Assembly: GCA_905234785.1 (NCBI GenBank)
Contig: CAJOIP010000012.1
Span: forward strand, 1-64,000
Length of the DNA stretch: 64,000 nucleotides
From: an uncultured Eggerthellaceae bacterium
GTDB taxonomy: Bacteria > Actinomycetota > Coriobacteriia > Coriobacteriales > Eggerthellaceae
Direction: 5' to 3'
Made by a program: the position numbers and the translations under genes. Shown in pieces: positions 1 through 10,486 of the stretch (position 1 is the stretch's first letter; each line of letters begins with the position of its first letter). Under the pieces are notes generated by a model, which searched no databases, was not told where the DNA came from, and saw only the letters and a list, made by a program, of their open reading frames with translations.

Positions 1-36
1 CACGAAAGGACCTTTCGGTATTCTTCGATTGGCTAA

Positions 37-1201
37 TTGACGAAGAGAAAGGTCCCACCGATGGATTCTACAACGTTCGCGATGCTGGTTGCCGTGGCAT
101 CCGACTATTTCTACATGGCGCTCAGGGCGACCGAGGACTTCGACTCGTTCCTGAGGACGGTCCGCAACGGCATGCGCGAGGCCGCCGTCGCCGCCGTGGC
201 GGGGTGCGTCGAGCGGTTCGACCGCGAGGTCGCTGCCCAGCTCCCGAGGTCGTGGGAGCTCAAGGACAGGCCATCGAGAACCGTGGCCACGATGTTCGGC
301 AGGGTGACGTACGCGAGGTCGCGCTACCGCGACGAGCACGGCCGCAGCCGCTACCCGGCAGACGAGATACTGGGCATCCCCAAGCGCAAGCGCCTCACTG
401 CCGACGTGTTCCTGTGGCTGGCGGCGCGCGCCGCCCGCGCGTCGTTCCGCCAGACCGCGCGCGACTTCTTCGAGGTCAGCGGCGTGAAGGTCTCGGCGAT
501 GTGCCCGTGGCGGCGGTCCAGCAGGAAGGCCCGCTCATCGCCGCCGACCTGGAGTCGGCGCCCTCGCGCGGCATCAGCCGGGCCGACGTGTTCGCCGAGT
601 GCGACGGCATATTCATCGCGCTGCAGGCCCCCGAAAGGCGCAGGGAGGCGATCGACCGGTTCCTGGCCGACCAGGCGCGGGAGAAGTCGTCGGTCGAGCT
701 CAAGGCGGGGTGCGTATACGCCGGCAAGCGCAAGGCGGGCAAGCGGGGCGTGCGCGGCAACGTCGCGCTGTTCGCCACGGTCGGCACGGCCGAGGAGATG
801 CGCGAGGGCATGCGCGCCACCATCGCCGCCGAATACGACGTCGCCGACATAGAGCGGGTCCACTACGCCTCCGACGGCGGCGGCGGGTCGCTCGGGACGA
901 TGGAGGCCACCAACGCGTACGTCTGGGCCAAGCGCATGAAGTCGTTCGGGTGCTCGTGGTCCAGGCGGGGGCAGCCAACATGGCGCTCGTGCTCTGCCGC
1001 GTCTGCGCCAACCGCCCGCTCGTGGCGCCTCCCAAGGACGCCCTGTTCACAGCCGCGGAGAAGTCGATGGAGGCCGCGTCGGTCGCCAGGCGCGGAGCCG
1101 AGGCTGCCGCCCAAATCACCGTCGGCAGGGGCTGGGAGCCGCCGCAGCGCCCTAAGTCGCCCACGAAGAACGTGGCGATTCCGCTTTACTGCAGGGTCTA
1201 G
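37..1201 (+). pseudogene. UPF0236 (ISLre2-type) transposase remnant
   Basis: Blocks typical of the UPF0236/ISLre2 transposase family are present but scattered over all three forward frames. Frame 1 carries RTVATMFGRVTYARSRY through RQTARDFFEVSGVKV (first ~155 residues). Near 500 the match moves to frame 3 (FAECDGIFIALQ, then GTMEATNAYVWAKR). Near 965 it moves to frame 2 (GAANMALVLCRVCAN) and runs to the stop at 1201. The central part of the family, between an early DGGG and the GTMEATN block, seems to be deleted, so at least two frameshifts and one internal deletion are inferred. No functional transposase can be made. An odd palindrome, GAAAGG-A-CCTTTC, lies at 4-16 just upstream. Family recognition is from remembered motifs, not a search. 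Confidence 0.75.
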
Positions 1202-1604
1202 CGCAGCCTCCCGTCGCGCGCCAGCGCGACATCCACGTAGACGCGCGACATGGCCGCTGCTTCGCAAGCGACCTTGTACGCGCGCGCAAAATCAAAAGGC
1301 ACGCGCGCGAACGCCCCCCGATCAGGCGGGCTTGCCTTCGCGCGGCTAATTGACGGCCCGGCTCCGCCGGGCTCGCCCGCATGCACGCTATTCCGCGAAT
1401 CGCACGCCACGGAGTCCAGGAATCGGCTTCAGGGGGTTTGGTTCTCTGCTATGATTCCGCCAGAAGGACTCCGTTGGGCCGACTTGATCGCTGTTGGACG
1501 ACGGCTCTACCCCAGTTAAAGGTACTCACACATGTACGGCGGGGCGGGCAGGGTAAACCTGGGCGTATGCTACGATTGCGGCAGAAAGGGAAGCGGGCGA
1601 TAGC
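1202..1604. other. Non-coding stretch after the transposase remnant
   Basis: No convincing gene. It holds a GC-rich hairpin (GCCCGGC-tcc-GCCGGGC) near 1353-1369 without a T-run, and two imperfect copies of a 20-21 bp unit of the form GCTAnGATTnCGnCAGAAGG near 1447 and 1566; the second lies just before the next gene and contains a possible -10 (TATGCTACGAT). The string GGCTAATTGACG occurs both at about 32 and at about 1343, bracketing the transposase remnant; whether it marks element ends is unclear. Confidence 0.4.
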
Positions 1605-1934
1605 GTGGAATACGAGGGAAAGTACGCGGAGATGGCCGAGCAGTTCCGCGCCGACGGCTGCGACGAGGCGATGGCCGAGCGTTTCATCCGCGAGGAGATG
1701 GAAACCGACGCGGCCCGCGCCGGCGAGGGCATAACGCAGCTTGCGGCATACCGCGAGTTTCGCGCCCTTCCCGAATGGGAGCAGGAGATCCTGCGCGCGA
1801 GCGCCTATTGTCCGAACTGCGGCATGACCTCCCTCGCCCCGGGTTTCACCGTGCGCAAGGTCTCCGGCCAGCTTCTCCTCGAGGGAAAATGCGAGCAGTG
1901 CGGCCACAGGGCCGCCAGGATGCGCGACGAGTGA
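1605..1934 (+). CDS. Small zinc-ribbon-like protein, unknown function
   Basis: A 109-residue acidic protein starting at GTG. The first ~65 residues are helical and rich in Glu/Ala. The C-terminal third holds a four-cysteine knuckle, CPNC (C69, C72) and CEQC (C96, C99), as in a treble-clef or zinc ribbon. Codon usage matches the high-GC neighbours, which supports a real gene. It stands alone between the transposase remnant and a convergent regulator. No family is recognised; metal binding is inferred only from cysteine spacing. Confidence 0.55.
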   Translation: MEYEGKYAEMAEQFRADGCDEAMAERFIREEMETDAARAGEGITQLAAYREFRALPEWEQEILRASAYCPNCGMTSLAPGFTVRKVSGQLLLEGKCEQCGHRAARMRDE

Positions 1935-2118
1935 TGACGTTTCGGTAGGGAAGGGCGTGCCGGGATCCTATGGCGCTCACGCGTACTGTTCAGTCTGGAT
2001 ATTCGTTATACATCGCAATTGGATGTTGTAGGCGAATCCAGCCTGCATAACACACTTCTGGCACTTCACGGTGTAACCAGGTTTGTGTGGCTGTCTCGGC
2101 TTTCAAGCTTGAGTTGCA

Positions 2119-3366
2119 TCAGGCGGTATAACGTGTTCCCCTCCCGTTGCCCTCGATGCGCGCGTAGCCATCGGCAACCAGTAAACGCAAGAGCTTCTGG
2201 GCTTTGGTCTTGCCGAAGCCCGTCGCTGAAACGATCTCGGAGATTGCCATTCTCTTGCCGGTTATTACCCGTAAAACAAGGGAGGCATCAGGTGAGAGGG
2301 GCAACCTCGCCAGCATCGTGGGCAGCACAACCTTGATAGATTCCTCGAACACCTCGAATTGCGGCTGCCTCTCGCATCCTTTGTAAGCGTCTCTGATTCT
2401 CAGGACTCCCGTCCCGAAACGCTCGATGAGTCTCAACCTGAAGAATAAGCCGCCGATGATGGGGTTTCTCAAAACAGAGACCTGTCCATTTAGGTATTCA
2501 TCCCGCGAGAGGCCGCGTGGTAAACCCCCGGGGGATGTCACTTCGATGCGATCGCCGAACATGCTCACTCGGATATGCGCGGAAACATCCCACTGGCGGT
2601 GTACGAGGGCATTCGCGATGACCTCTCTGAAGGCCGACTCGGGTATGGTCTCGCGGAGCGCTCTCGTTGATCCGGTCACCTCTTCGAACTGGTAATAGGT
2701 GCGGTATGTTTCCAGGGCATCATCGTATTGCGCGAGTAATGATTTGTGGTCAAATGTTCGGCGATCAAGAAATATGCTGATGGATTCTCCGAAACGCGCA
2801 ACATCTATTCCGGGGAACGTGTTGACATCGGCAAGAAGCTCACCGGCAACGTTGAATGTTCCGTCGGGACGCATCAGCTCGAGCGTTCTAAGCAAGTCAC
2901 TCGTTACTTTTCTTACGCCCGCCTTTTCTTTGAGCGCCTTTTCGAGTTGCGAAAACGAAAGTCCCTCCATTTGCGCGTCGGTGTCTTCGAATGACAGGCT
3001 TTGACCCTCCAAGACGAGTCTGGAAAGCTCGAGGCTATCGACTTCGACTGTCGATGTATCTGCTCTTCTATACGCTTTAGACTTGTAGAAATAGGGTTTG
3101 TGCGGGCCTTCTTTCACGGTGAGCGTGATCGTTCTGGCTTTCCCGTTGGCTTCGAGTGTGAATTCCGGTACTGGTGCGACGCTGTCGTTGATCTTGTTCT
3201 CGATGGCGAGGAGCGTGCCGGCAATGTCGCTGACACCAACAGCCTTCCCCTTGTCGTTTACGCCAAACACGATCTGACCGGTTCCATAATTCGCATAGGC
3301 GCTCACTGTCTTGAGGAAGGCGTTCGTGAGCGCTTCCTTGAACTCGAGATCCTTTGATTCGTGCAT
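2119..3366 (-). CDS. AlbA_2/Schlafen-type ATP-binding regulator
   Basis: A 415-residue protein with three parts. Residues ~1-115 form an AlbA_2 (divergent AAA-4/Schlafen-like) domain opening with ESKDLEFKEAL and containing FGVNDKGKAVGV. Residues ~240-345 resemble the GHKL-like ATPase region of this family (FREVIANALVHRQWDV, ITSPGG-like VTSPGGLPRG, RFGTGVLRI). The last ~55 residues look like a winged helix (AISEIVSATGFGKTKAQKLLR). Such proteins are usually annotated as putative transcriptional regulators or RecG-like. Base composition is lower in GC than the neighbours, consistent with acquisition. A nested 44 bp palindrome directly upstream is a good candidate operator, perhaps for autoregulation. 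Biological role unknown. Confidence 0.8.
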   Translation of the reverse strand: MHESKDLEFKEALTNAFLKTVSAYANYGTGQIVFGVNDKGKAVGVSDIAGTLLAIENKINDSVAPVPEFTLEANGKARTITLTVKEGPHKPYFYKSKAYRRADTSTVEVDSLELSRLVLEGQSLSFEDTDAQMEGLSFSQLEKALKEKAGVRKVTSDLLRTLELMRPDGTFNVAGELLADVNTFPGIDVARFGESISIFLDRRTFDHKSLLAQYDDALETYRTYYQFEEVTGSTRALRETIPESAFREVIANALVHRQWDVSAHIRVSMFGDRIEVTSPGGLPRGLSRDEYLNGQVSVLRNPIIGGLFFRLRLIERFGTGVLRIRDAYKGCERQPQFEVFEESIKVVLPTMLARLPLSPDASLVLRVITGKRMAISEIVSATGFGKTKAQKLLRLLVADGYARIEGNGRGTRYTA

Positions 3367-3412
3367 GATTCAGCTCCCTTTAGTCGAACAACAGCACGAT
3401 AGTACCATGAGC

Positions 3413-3456
3413 GTCCGTAAAAGCAACCGTAAATATTTACGGCCGTTATTACGGAC
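3413..3456. promoter_or_regulatory. Nested 44 bp palindrome, candidate operator
   Basis: An inner perfect 16 bp palindrome (CCGTAAATATTTACGG, 3427-3442) sits exactly centred inside outer arms GTCCGTAA (3413-3420) and TTACGGAC (3449-3456). Four CCGTAA half-sites result. It is AT-rich in the middle and lies about 50-90 bp upstream of the AlbA_2 regulator start, where an operator would be expected. It lacks a T-run, so a terminator is less likely. The rest of the 311 bp gap (3367-3677) shows no gene. Confidence 0.55.
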
Positions 3457-3677
3457 TCTCGCAGTTGAGACACACTTTAATTCCCAGCGCCGGATGCATT
3501 TGTCGCTTGTTGCGTATCCAGCTGCTGCGCTTACATGCCATTCTGCCCACCGTCCATCGATCGATCCTTCCACCCAGGCGGATCTTGTCGTTTATTCATT
3601 TTTACGCGAAGAAGATTTCGAAACACAAGTGCATGCAGCGCATGCTGTTTAGGTAAACGAACGACGCGCGGCCTTCG

Positions 3678-4160
3678 CTACGACATCGGCTCCTCGTGGC
3701 GCATACGACGCATGATGTCGAGCTCGGCGCTGACGCGGCTCAGCGCAGATTCCGCCGTATGCTGATTGACAAGGCCTTCTTTCGCATAAGCCGTCATGTG
3801 TATTCCGTCACCTTCAATCGTAACGGAAACCAGGGCCGGGTTCATGTTGGCGAAACCCGCTCCAACCACGGCGGCGAATGTGCCTTGCTCTACCGATTCT
3901 TCCACCACGTCGCCGAACTGCCGCATAACGTCACGCACCTTAGCAGGGGTCAGCCCCTGCATATCGTCGATGGCGCACGAGGCCTCGCGGGTCTTATGAA
4001 GCTTCATGAGGAACCCCACCGAGGCGCCCGTGAACGAACCATTCGAATGGCCTCGTTGCTGTTGCACGCTAGCGCCAATGTCTTTGTGCCTTGCAGCAAG
4101 TATCAAAGCGGCTTCTTCTTTGTTCATCATAACCCCGCTTACAACGAGCAGCCTTGCCAT
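3678..4160 (-). CDS. Hypothetical protein
   Basis: Up to 160 residues; ATGs at 4130/4127 (MMNKEEAALILAARHKDIGA) are equally plausible starts, and neither start has a strong Shine-Dalgarno, so the first ten residues are uncertain. The protein is soluble and shows no recognised domain. A central part, LTPAKVRDVMRQFGDVVEESVEQG, looks helical; the C-terminal half is probably alpha/beta. It sits in an accessory region beside a regulator and a lipoprotein, all on the same strand. No function is proposed. Confidence 0.5.
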   Translation of the reverse strand: MARLLVVSGVMMNKEEAALILAARHKDIGASVQQQRGHSNGSFTGASVGFLMKLHKTREASCAIDDMQGLTPAKVRDVMRQFGDVVEESVEQGTFAAVVGAGFANMNPALVSVTIEGDGIHMTAYAKEGLVNQHTAESALSRVSAELDIMRRMRHEEPMS

Positions 4161-4319
4161 CCCAATCGGTGTTGCTCATGTTTGGATGACCACCTGATTC
4201 TACATGGCCATGCCGAATGGCTCAATTGTGCACTCCGACGTCTTCCGCGTTGCTTCGCGCTTATGACCAGCGACGATGCGAGCGCTTCACAAATTGGGGA
4301 GACTCCCTTTTCTGTCACC

Positions 4320-4358
4320 GTAATGGGTCGCAGGGCACCCCGCCCTGCGACCCATTAC
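4320..4358. terminator. Perfect 17 bp hairpin, probable terminator
   Basis: Arms at 4320-4336 and 4342-4358 (starting GTAATGGGTCGCAGGGC) are perfectly complementary around a 5-base loop. It follows the end of the small minus-strand reading frame at 4368 and precedes the next minus-strand gene. No T-run follows on either strand, so it may act as a transcript-stabilising hairpin instead. Confidence 0.5.
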
Positions 4359-4367
4359 GCACGAAAC

Positions 4368-4493
4368 TTACTTACTCTGCTGAAACAGCCATTCCATGAC
4401 GGCAACGCAGTTGTAAGCGTAGTCGAACGATGCCATATGGTAGGAGGCCCCGTCGCTGTTGACAACTCGTCGCAGCTCCATGAGCCATCCCAT
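4368..4493 (-). CDS. Possible 41-residue peptide or gene remnant
   Basis: Starting at an ATG preceded by GAAGGTGGC, this frame gives MGWLMELRRVVN...YNCVAVMEWLFQQSK. It directly follows the lipoprotein stop on the same strand and ends just before a strong hairpin, which fits the 3' end of a transcription unit. The sequence resembles the end of a longer protein and may be a remnant. No family is recognised and the call is weak. Confidence 0.25.
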   Translation of the reverse strand: MGWLMELRRVVNSDGASYHMASFDYAYNCVAVMEWLFQQSK

Positions 4494-4524
4494 GCCACCT
4501 TCGATGGATGATTTGCAGGCATTT

Positions 4525-5193
4525 TTACGACAGGACAACGACTTCCTTGGCCTGTGGCTCGCCAATGGGGAGGCGAACGTCAGACGGGAACATGATGTCG
4601 CCTGCCTTCGCAGCCAGCGTCACGTGCTGACCGTCGAGGGTCTTGCACAGGCTTAGGTCGCCGTATTCCACGACGAAGCTGCTATAGTCGGTGTGCTCCG
4701 CAATGCCGAGCATCTTGGCGGCCTGGGTGCGCTGGCCCGATCCATCGGCGCTTTCGCCGGTAACCTGCGTTTCCTGGTCGAACGCGAGAACCGCGTAGGT
4801 TCCGCCACCGCCCGCAACGGCCGGGTCGATATCAACACCTTGCAGCTTGACGAGCTCCTCGGCGGTGCATACGTGCACCGTGCCCTTGAACACCTGGTAG
4901 CCCTGGGCAACTGCCGTCTCTTCCGTGAGCACACCGGCGCTAGCGGCAGCCGCGCTGGATTGGCTGGCGGCCGACGATGCTGCCGACGATGCAGTGCTCG
5001 ACGACGTTGCCGCAGACGATGCGCTTGCCGACGCCGCCGACGCGGACGCAGCCGACGCGGACGCCGACGAAGCGCTCGCGGAGCTGCTCGCCGCCGATGA
5101 AGACCCAGCCGATGTGCACCCAACGGCAAAGGCAAGCGCGCACGCGCACGCCGACACGGCTACGACAGATTTCAGAACGTGCTTCTTTTTCAT
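4525..5193 (-). CDS. Secreted lipoprotein with Ser/Ala linker
   Basis: A 222-residue lipoprotein. The signal peptide (MKKKHVLKSVVAV...) ends in a lipobox AVGC with lipidation at C26. A ~65-residue linker of almost only Ser and Ala follows, then a C-terminal domain of ~120 residues (GYQVFKGTVHVCTAEELVKLQG ... LPIGEPQAKEVVVLS) of unknown family. This design, a lipid anchor with a long Ser/Ala spacer and a small globular domain, recurs elsewhere in the window (42.6 and 50 kb). It would sit on the outer face of the membrane. Function unknown. Confidence 0.8.
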   Translation of the reverse strand: MKKKHVLKSVVAVSACACALAFAVGCTSAGSSSAASSSASASSASASAASASAASASASSAATSSSTASSAASSAASQSSAAAASAGVLTEETAVAQGYQVFKGTVHVCTAEELVKLQGVDIDPAVAGGGGTYAVLAFDQETQVTGESADGSGQRTQAAKMLGIAEHTDYSSFVVEYGDLSLCKTLDGQHVTLAAKAGDIMFPSDVRLPIGEPQAKEVVVLS

Positions 5194-5708
5194 GAAAGCC
5201 CCTTCCCTTTCGCGGATAGCGTCATGCTACCACGATAACAACCAGGCCCCTGCTTCGTTGACTGCCTGTCATTGACAAACCCCAGCCGCAAAGGGCCCAA
5301 CGCCGACGCAGTGGCAATTGGGGTATCCCTGAATTGCTAGAAAAGGATACCCTGCGTTCGCGAAACGAGCAGGCGCGCAAAACCACCGCGGAAGCTCGAT
5401 TTCGTTCCACTTTGCGGCTTCCTCCGGACAAGTTCGGGCAGACGGAAAGGTACCGGGCATCTTCGACAGATGGAAGAGGACCGGACAACTTCGGGCAAAT
5501 GGAGAAACGCCGGACTGGAAACAGTTTTATCAGTCATCTGCAAGGGAGGATTTTTAATTAAAAGCAAATGGCCGGAAAGCACACGAGGGCAAAAAGAATT
5601 GCGATCAAACAACCCACGAAAGTAAACACCAACATCGAACATAAAACTCAACTCGTAACAAAAAACGTACCGGAATAAAAGCAACCGAACTAAACCGAAT
5701 TATCTTGG
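5194..5708. other. 515 bp gene-free stretch with short repeats
   Basis: No gene is supported. Visible structure: inverted repeat GGGTATCC/GGATACCC (5321-5328 and 5345-5352), and a 23 bp imperfect direct repeat (CCGGACAAGTTCGGGCAGAC... at 5424-5446 and its copy at 5481-5503, 20 of 23 identical). The 5510-5700 part is AT-rich and unlike the flanks, suggesting junction DNA of acquired material. Confidence 0.5.
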
Positions 5709-5726
5709 TTGCGAGGAAGTGTGCCT

Positions 5727-5951
5727 ATGAAGTCCGAGATGAGAGAAATGGCCATGAATCTCGCAGCGACGCCTGCTGCTGAGGAAATCGCGAATACTCT
5801 TCATTGTGACACGACCAAAGCTTTACGGGAGTTGCTATCATCGGATATTGGCGAGGCGCTTTATGACGACGAGTTGAAGTACTGGTGGGAAAGCCCGTCC
5901 GATATTGCCCATATGTTTCTGGAGGCGAAAGGCGGGCCTAACGGCAAGTAG
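5727..5951 (+). CDS. Small DUF3791-like protein
   Basis: A 74-residue protein starting at ATG 5727, chosen because GAGGAAG lies 8 bases upstream; an earlier in-frame TTG at 5709 lacks such a site. The pattern ALRELLSSDIGEALYDDELK-YWWESPSDIAHMF resembles the DUF3791 type (short partner proteins with ...LY-S-TY--L-D-E--LW--SP motifs), which often accompany ADP-ribosyltransferase-like DUF3990 toxins. No such partner is seen here, so it would be an orphan. The family match is by pattern only. Confidence 0.5.
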   Translation: MKSEMREMAMNLAATPAAEEIANTLHCDTTKALRELLSSDIGEALYDDELKYWWESPSDIAHMFLEAKGGPNGK

Positions 5952-6020
5952 CAACTCTGCATTCTGCTGGGCTCATTTTGGAGTTGCATAGCTATCCGTA
6001 TGCTTTCGCAGTTGAAGTAA

Positions 6021-7199
<1,179 letters not shown>

Positions 7200-7246
7200 C
7201 TGCAAGAAGCGCGGAGCGGGATGCCAAGGCTTCTAATTCCTCGTAG

Positions 7247-7378
7247 CGGGGGAGATCCCTCGCTGCGCTCGGGATGACAGGGGGTTGCTCGGGATGACAG
7301 GGGGTTGTGTGGGATGATAGGGGAGTTGTTCGGGATGACAGGGGGTTGCGTGGGATGACAGGGGAGTTACCCACATGA
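7247..7378. repeat. CATCCCGAGC-type repeat with short tandem copies
   Basis: GAGATCCCTCGCTGCGCTCGG followed by GATGACAGGGGGTTG-type units repeated five times (CGGGATGACAGGGG, with TGGGATGATAGGGG and similar variants), period about 20 bp. The same dispersed family appears near 20.3, 35.7 and 61.1 kb. The 332 bp gap between tgt and secDF otherwise holds only the secDF promoter area (GGCATAATTT near 7465). Confidence 0.75.
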
Positions 7379-7531
7379 CACTGGGCGTTCATTTCGTGCA
7401 GGTATAGATTCTTTGAACGATGCGGTTTCTCGTGGCTAAAAGCCCTGCTCTATTCCCGTTTGTGGCATAATTTCAAAGTTCGACCACTTTGGTGTACTGC
7501 GCGATAGCGCGCTGGAAAGAAGGATTTGCAC

Positions 7532-10303
7532 ATGGCTTCACCGAACGCCGACCGCAAGAAGGCACAGACGGGCAACGACCGCCGCAACATTTGGCTGCTC
7601 GTCATCACGACGCTGCTGGTCATCGGCTCTATAATCCTGTTCATGCCTCCGCAGGAAAAGATCAACCAGGGCCTCGACATCCAAGGCGGCCTGTCGGTCG
7701 TCCTGACGGCGACGTCGACCGATGGCGACGCCATCACCGACGAGGACATGGAAATGTCTCGTTCTATCATCGAGAGCCGCGTGAACGCGCTGGGCGCTTC
7801 GGAAGCCGTCGTGCAGGTTCAGGGCACGAACCAGATTCTCGTGCAGATTCCAGGCTTGTCCGACACGCAGACCGCGCTCGACACGATCGGCAAGACCGGC
7901 AAGCTGGAATTCGCGCGCCTCGACTCGTTCACCGATGAGGACGTGGTCGCGAAGATCCAGTCCGGCAACTACGGCGACAACGTCACGGTGACCGACGCCT
8001 TCGGCAACTCGTTCGACACGGGCAAGGCCGACCCGCTCATCGTCGAAGACGGCACGTACACGCCCATCGTCACGGGCGATAACATCGAGCGCGTCACGGT
8101 CGACCGCGCTTCCGAGGCCTCGATTTACTACGCGGTCGACATCGACCTCGACGCTGCGGGCACCGAGGCGTTCGCGCAGGCATCGCGCGACCTCGTGGCC
8201 GACCATGGCCAAATCGTCATCATCCTCGACAACGAGGTGCAGTCCGCTCCCGCCGTGCAGTCCGAGATTCCCAACGGCCAGGTGCAGATCACGGGCAACT
8301 ACTCGCTGACCGAGGCGCAGGCGCTGCAGACCGTTCTGGAAAGCGGCTCGCTGCCCGTCAGCTTCCAGTACTCGCAGAGCCAGGTCGTCGGCCCGACGCT
8401 CGGCCAGGACGCGCTGTTCGCGGGCGTCATCGCGGCGCTGCTGGGCATCCTGCTCGTCATGATTTACCTGCTGTTCTTCTACAAGGGCCTGGGCACTATC
8501 ACGGCCGGCGCGGTTATCGTGTTCGCCGTCCTGTACCTGGGCATCTTGGCCGGCCTCTCCGCGTTCGGCCTGTTCAGCCTTTCGATGGCCGGCATCGCCG
8601 GCATTGTGCTGACCATCGGCATGGCAGCCGACTCGTCGGTGCTCACGGTCGAGCGCTTCCGCGAGGAAATCCGCATGGGCCGCTCCATCCGCGCCGCGTC
8701 CATCACGGGCGTGCGCCACGCCATTCAAACCTCGATCGACGCCGACCTGGTGTCGCTCGTGTCCGCGCTGTGCTTGTTCTTCCTGGCCTCTGCCTCTGTC
8801 AAGGGCTTCGGCCTCACGCTTGCGCTCGGTATCTTCTGCGACATCGTCATGATGCTGCTGTTCAAGGCGCCGCTCGTTCGCTTGCTCGCGCCGCGCGCCA
8901 TCGAGAGGCACCCCGGCTTCTGGAACGTCAAGGACGGGCAAATCGCTGCCGAGAAGTACTCCGACCTGGGCGCAGTGCTCGGCGTTTCCGCCGGCGAAGC
9001 CGAAACCGGCGAGGCCATGGACAGCGCGCATGTCGAGCGCGAGGCGACCGAGCGTGGCGGCGAAGCCGGCAAGAAGGTCGCCGAGGCCGTGCATGCGCTC
9101 AAGGGCCGCTTCATCAAGCACGACATCAACTTCGTCGGCCACCGCAAGGTGTTCCTGATCATCTCCGCGTGCCTGGTCGTGGCGTCGGTCGCGGTCGTGG
9201 GCATCAAGGGCCTGACGTTCGGCATCGAGTTCGTCGGCGGCACGTCCATCACGTTCCACGAGACGGGCGAGACCACCATCGACGACATGCGCTCCGCGTT
9301 CGCCGACGCCGGCCAGGCCGAGGCCACCATCCAGACGACGACCGAGAACGGCAACGAGGGCTTCCTCATCCGCATGACGGTCACCGATGCGCAAGAGGCC
9401 ACGGCCATCGCCAACCAGGTTGCCGACCAGCTTGGCTTCTCGACGTCGAACTTCGAAGTCACCACCATCGGCCCCGACTGGGGCTCCAGCGTCATCAACC
9501 AGTCGCTTATCGCCTTCTTGGTGTCGCTCGTGCTCATCATCATCTACATCGCCATCCGCTTCGAGTACAAGATGGGCGTGACGGCGGTCATCGTGCTCCT
9601 GCATGACCTCATAATCGTCATCGGCGTGTACGCGCTCGTCGGGCGCGAGTTCACGCCGAACGCCGTGGCCGCGCTGCTCACGATCATCGGCTACTCGCTG
9701 TACGACACGGTGGTCGTGTTCCACCGCATCAACGACAACGCCAAGGACATGAACGTGAAATGCTCGTTCTTCACGATTGCGAACCATTCGCTCAACCAGG
9801 TGTTCATCCGCTCGATCAACACCACGGTCACGTCGCTCATCCCGGTTCTGTTCATGCTGTTCTTCGGCGGCGAGACGCTGAAGGACTTCGCGTTCGCCAT
9901 GACCATCGGCCTGTTCATCGGCTGCTACTCGTCGATTGCGCTCGGCACGCCGCTGTTCTCCATTTGGAAGACCCGCGAGGACAAGTACGCCAAGGCCGAG
10001 AAGAAGTTCGGCTCGGTCATCGGCAACTTCGAGTTCCAGCGTTCGGGCGCCACGCTTGCCGGCACGCTCGGCAAGTCGAAGGCCGCGCGCATCAAGACCG
10101 CCGCGGTTCAAACTGCGAACGCCAACTCCGTGCTCGCCGCAAGCGGCGCCGGCGCGGGAGAAGTCGTGATCGATGCCGACACCGACGTTGAAGCCCTCAT
10201 CGGCGGTGGCGGTTCGAACGCGCTCGGGGAAGACGGCAAGCCGCTGTACCAGCAGCCCGTCCGCAACCCCAAGAAGTCCAAGAAGCCAAAGAAAAAGAAG
10301 TAA
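7532..10303 (+). CDS. secDF: SecD-SecF fusion, Sec translocon accessory
   Basis: A 923-residue fusion of SecD and SecF, the RND-like membrane pair that uses proton-motive force to help pull secreted proteins through SecYEG. ATG 7532 is chosen (AAGAAGGA upstream); a TTG six bases earlier is in frame but less likely. SecD half: TM near 20-40, P1 head with NQGLDIQGGLSVV and ESRVNALGASEAVVQ, then a five-TM block with GMAADSSVLTVERFREEI. A ~80-residue acidic linker leads to SecF: TM near 545, FGIEFVGGTSITF, then GYSLYDTVVVFHRINDN and INTTVTSLIPVLFMLFFGG. The C-terminus is basic (KKSKKPKKKK), likely cytosolic. Followed by a clear terminator. Confidence 0.96.
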   Translation: MASPNADRKKAQTGNDRRNIWLLVITTLLVIGSIILFMPPQEKINQGLDIQGGLSVVLTATSTDGDAITDEDMEMSRSIIESRVNALGASEAVVQVQGTNQILVQIPGLSDTQTALDTIGKTGKLEFARLDSFTDEDVVAKIQSGNYGDNVTVTDAFGNSFDTGKADPLIVEDGTYTPIVTGDNIERVTVDRASEASIYYAVDIDLDAAGTEAFAQASRDLVADHGQIVIILDNEVQSAPAVQSEIPNGQVQITGNYSLTEAQALQTVLESGSLPVSFQYSQSQVVGPTLGQDALFAGVIAALLGILLVMIYLLFFYKGLGTITAGAVIVFAVLYLGILAGLSAFGLFSLSMAGIAGIVLTIGMAADSSVLTVERFREEIRMGRSIRAASITGVRHAIQTSIDADLVSLVSALCLFFLASASVKGFGLTLALGIFCDIVMMLLFKAPLVRLLAPRAIERHPGFWNVKDGQIAAEKYSDLGAVLGVSAGEAETGEAMDSAHVEREATERGGEAGKKVAEAVHALKGRFIKHDINFVGHRKVFLIISACLVVASVAVVGIKGLTFGIEFVGGTSITFHETGETTIDDMRSAFADAGQAEATIQTTTENGNEGFLIRMTVTDAQEATAIANQVADQLGFSTSNFEVTTIGPDWGSSVINQSLIAFLVSLVLIIIYIAIRFEYKMGVTAVIVLLHDLIIVIGVYALVGREFTPNAVAALLTIIGYSLYDTVVVFHRINDNAKDMNVKCSFFTIANHSLNQVFIRSINTTVTSLIPVLFMLFFGGETLKDFAFAMTIGLFIGCYSSIALGTPLFSIWKTREDKYAKAEKKFGSVIGNFEFQRSGATLAGTLGKSKAARIKTAAVQTANANSVLAASGAGAGEVVIDADTDVEALIGGGGSNALGEDGKPLYQQPVRNPKKSKKPKKKK

Positions 10304-10304
10304 T

Positions 10305-10340
10305 GGTTCCGTCCGCCTAACGGCGGCCGGGAACCTTTTC
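10305..10340 (+). terminator. Terminator after secDF
   Basis: Stem GGTTCC..CCGCC / GGCGG..GGAACC with a TAAC loop, followed by CTTTTCC. It begins two bases after the secDF stop codon. Confidence 0.8.
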
Positions 10341-10486
10341 CGCTGCGGCCGCCTGTGGCACCCAATCTCGGCTTTCGAGCCTGCGCTTGCGTAACGAAGT
10401 ACGCGGCGCTTGTCTCTCAAGCCGATCTCGGGCACCACAGACGCCCTCGCTGCCGTGGATGACCCGCAAGTGTAAAGGAGATTCTT

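Noticed and set aside
7269-7372. Five short repeats that could be mistaken for a CRISPR array
   Set aside because: Units of ~20 bp abut with no unique spacers, and no cas genes are present; they belong to the dispersed CATCCCGAGC family.
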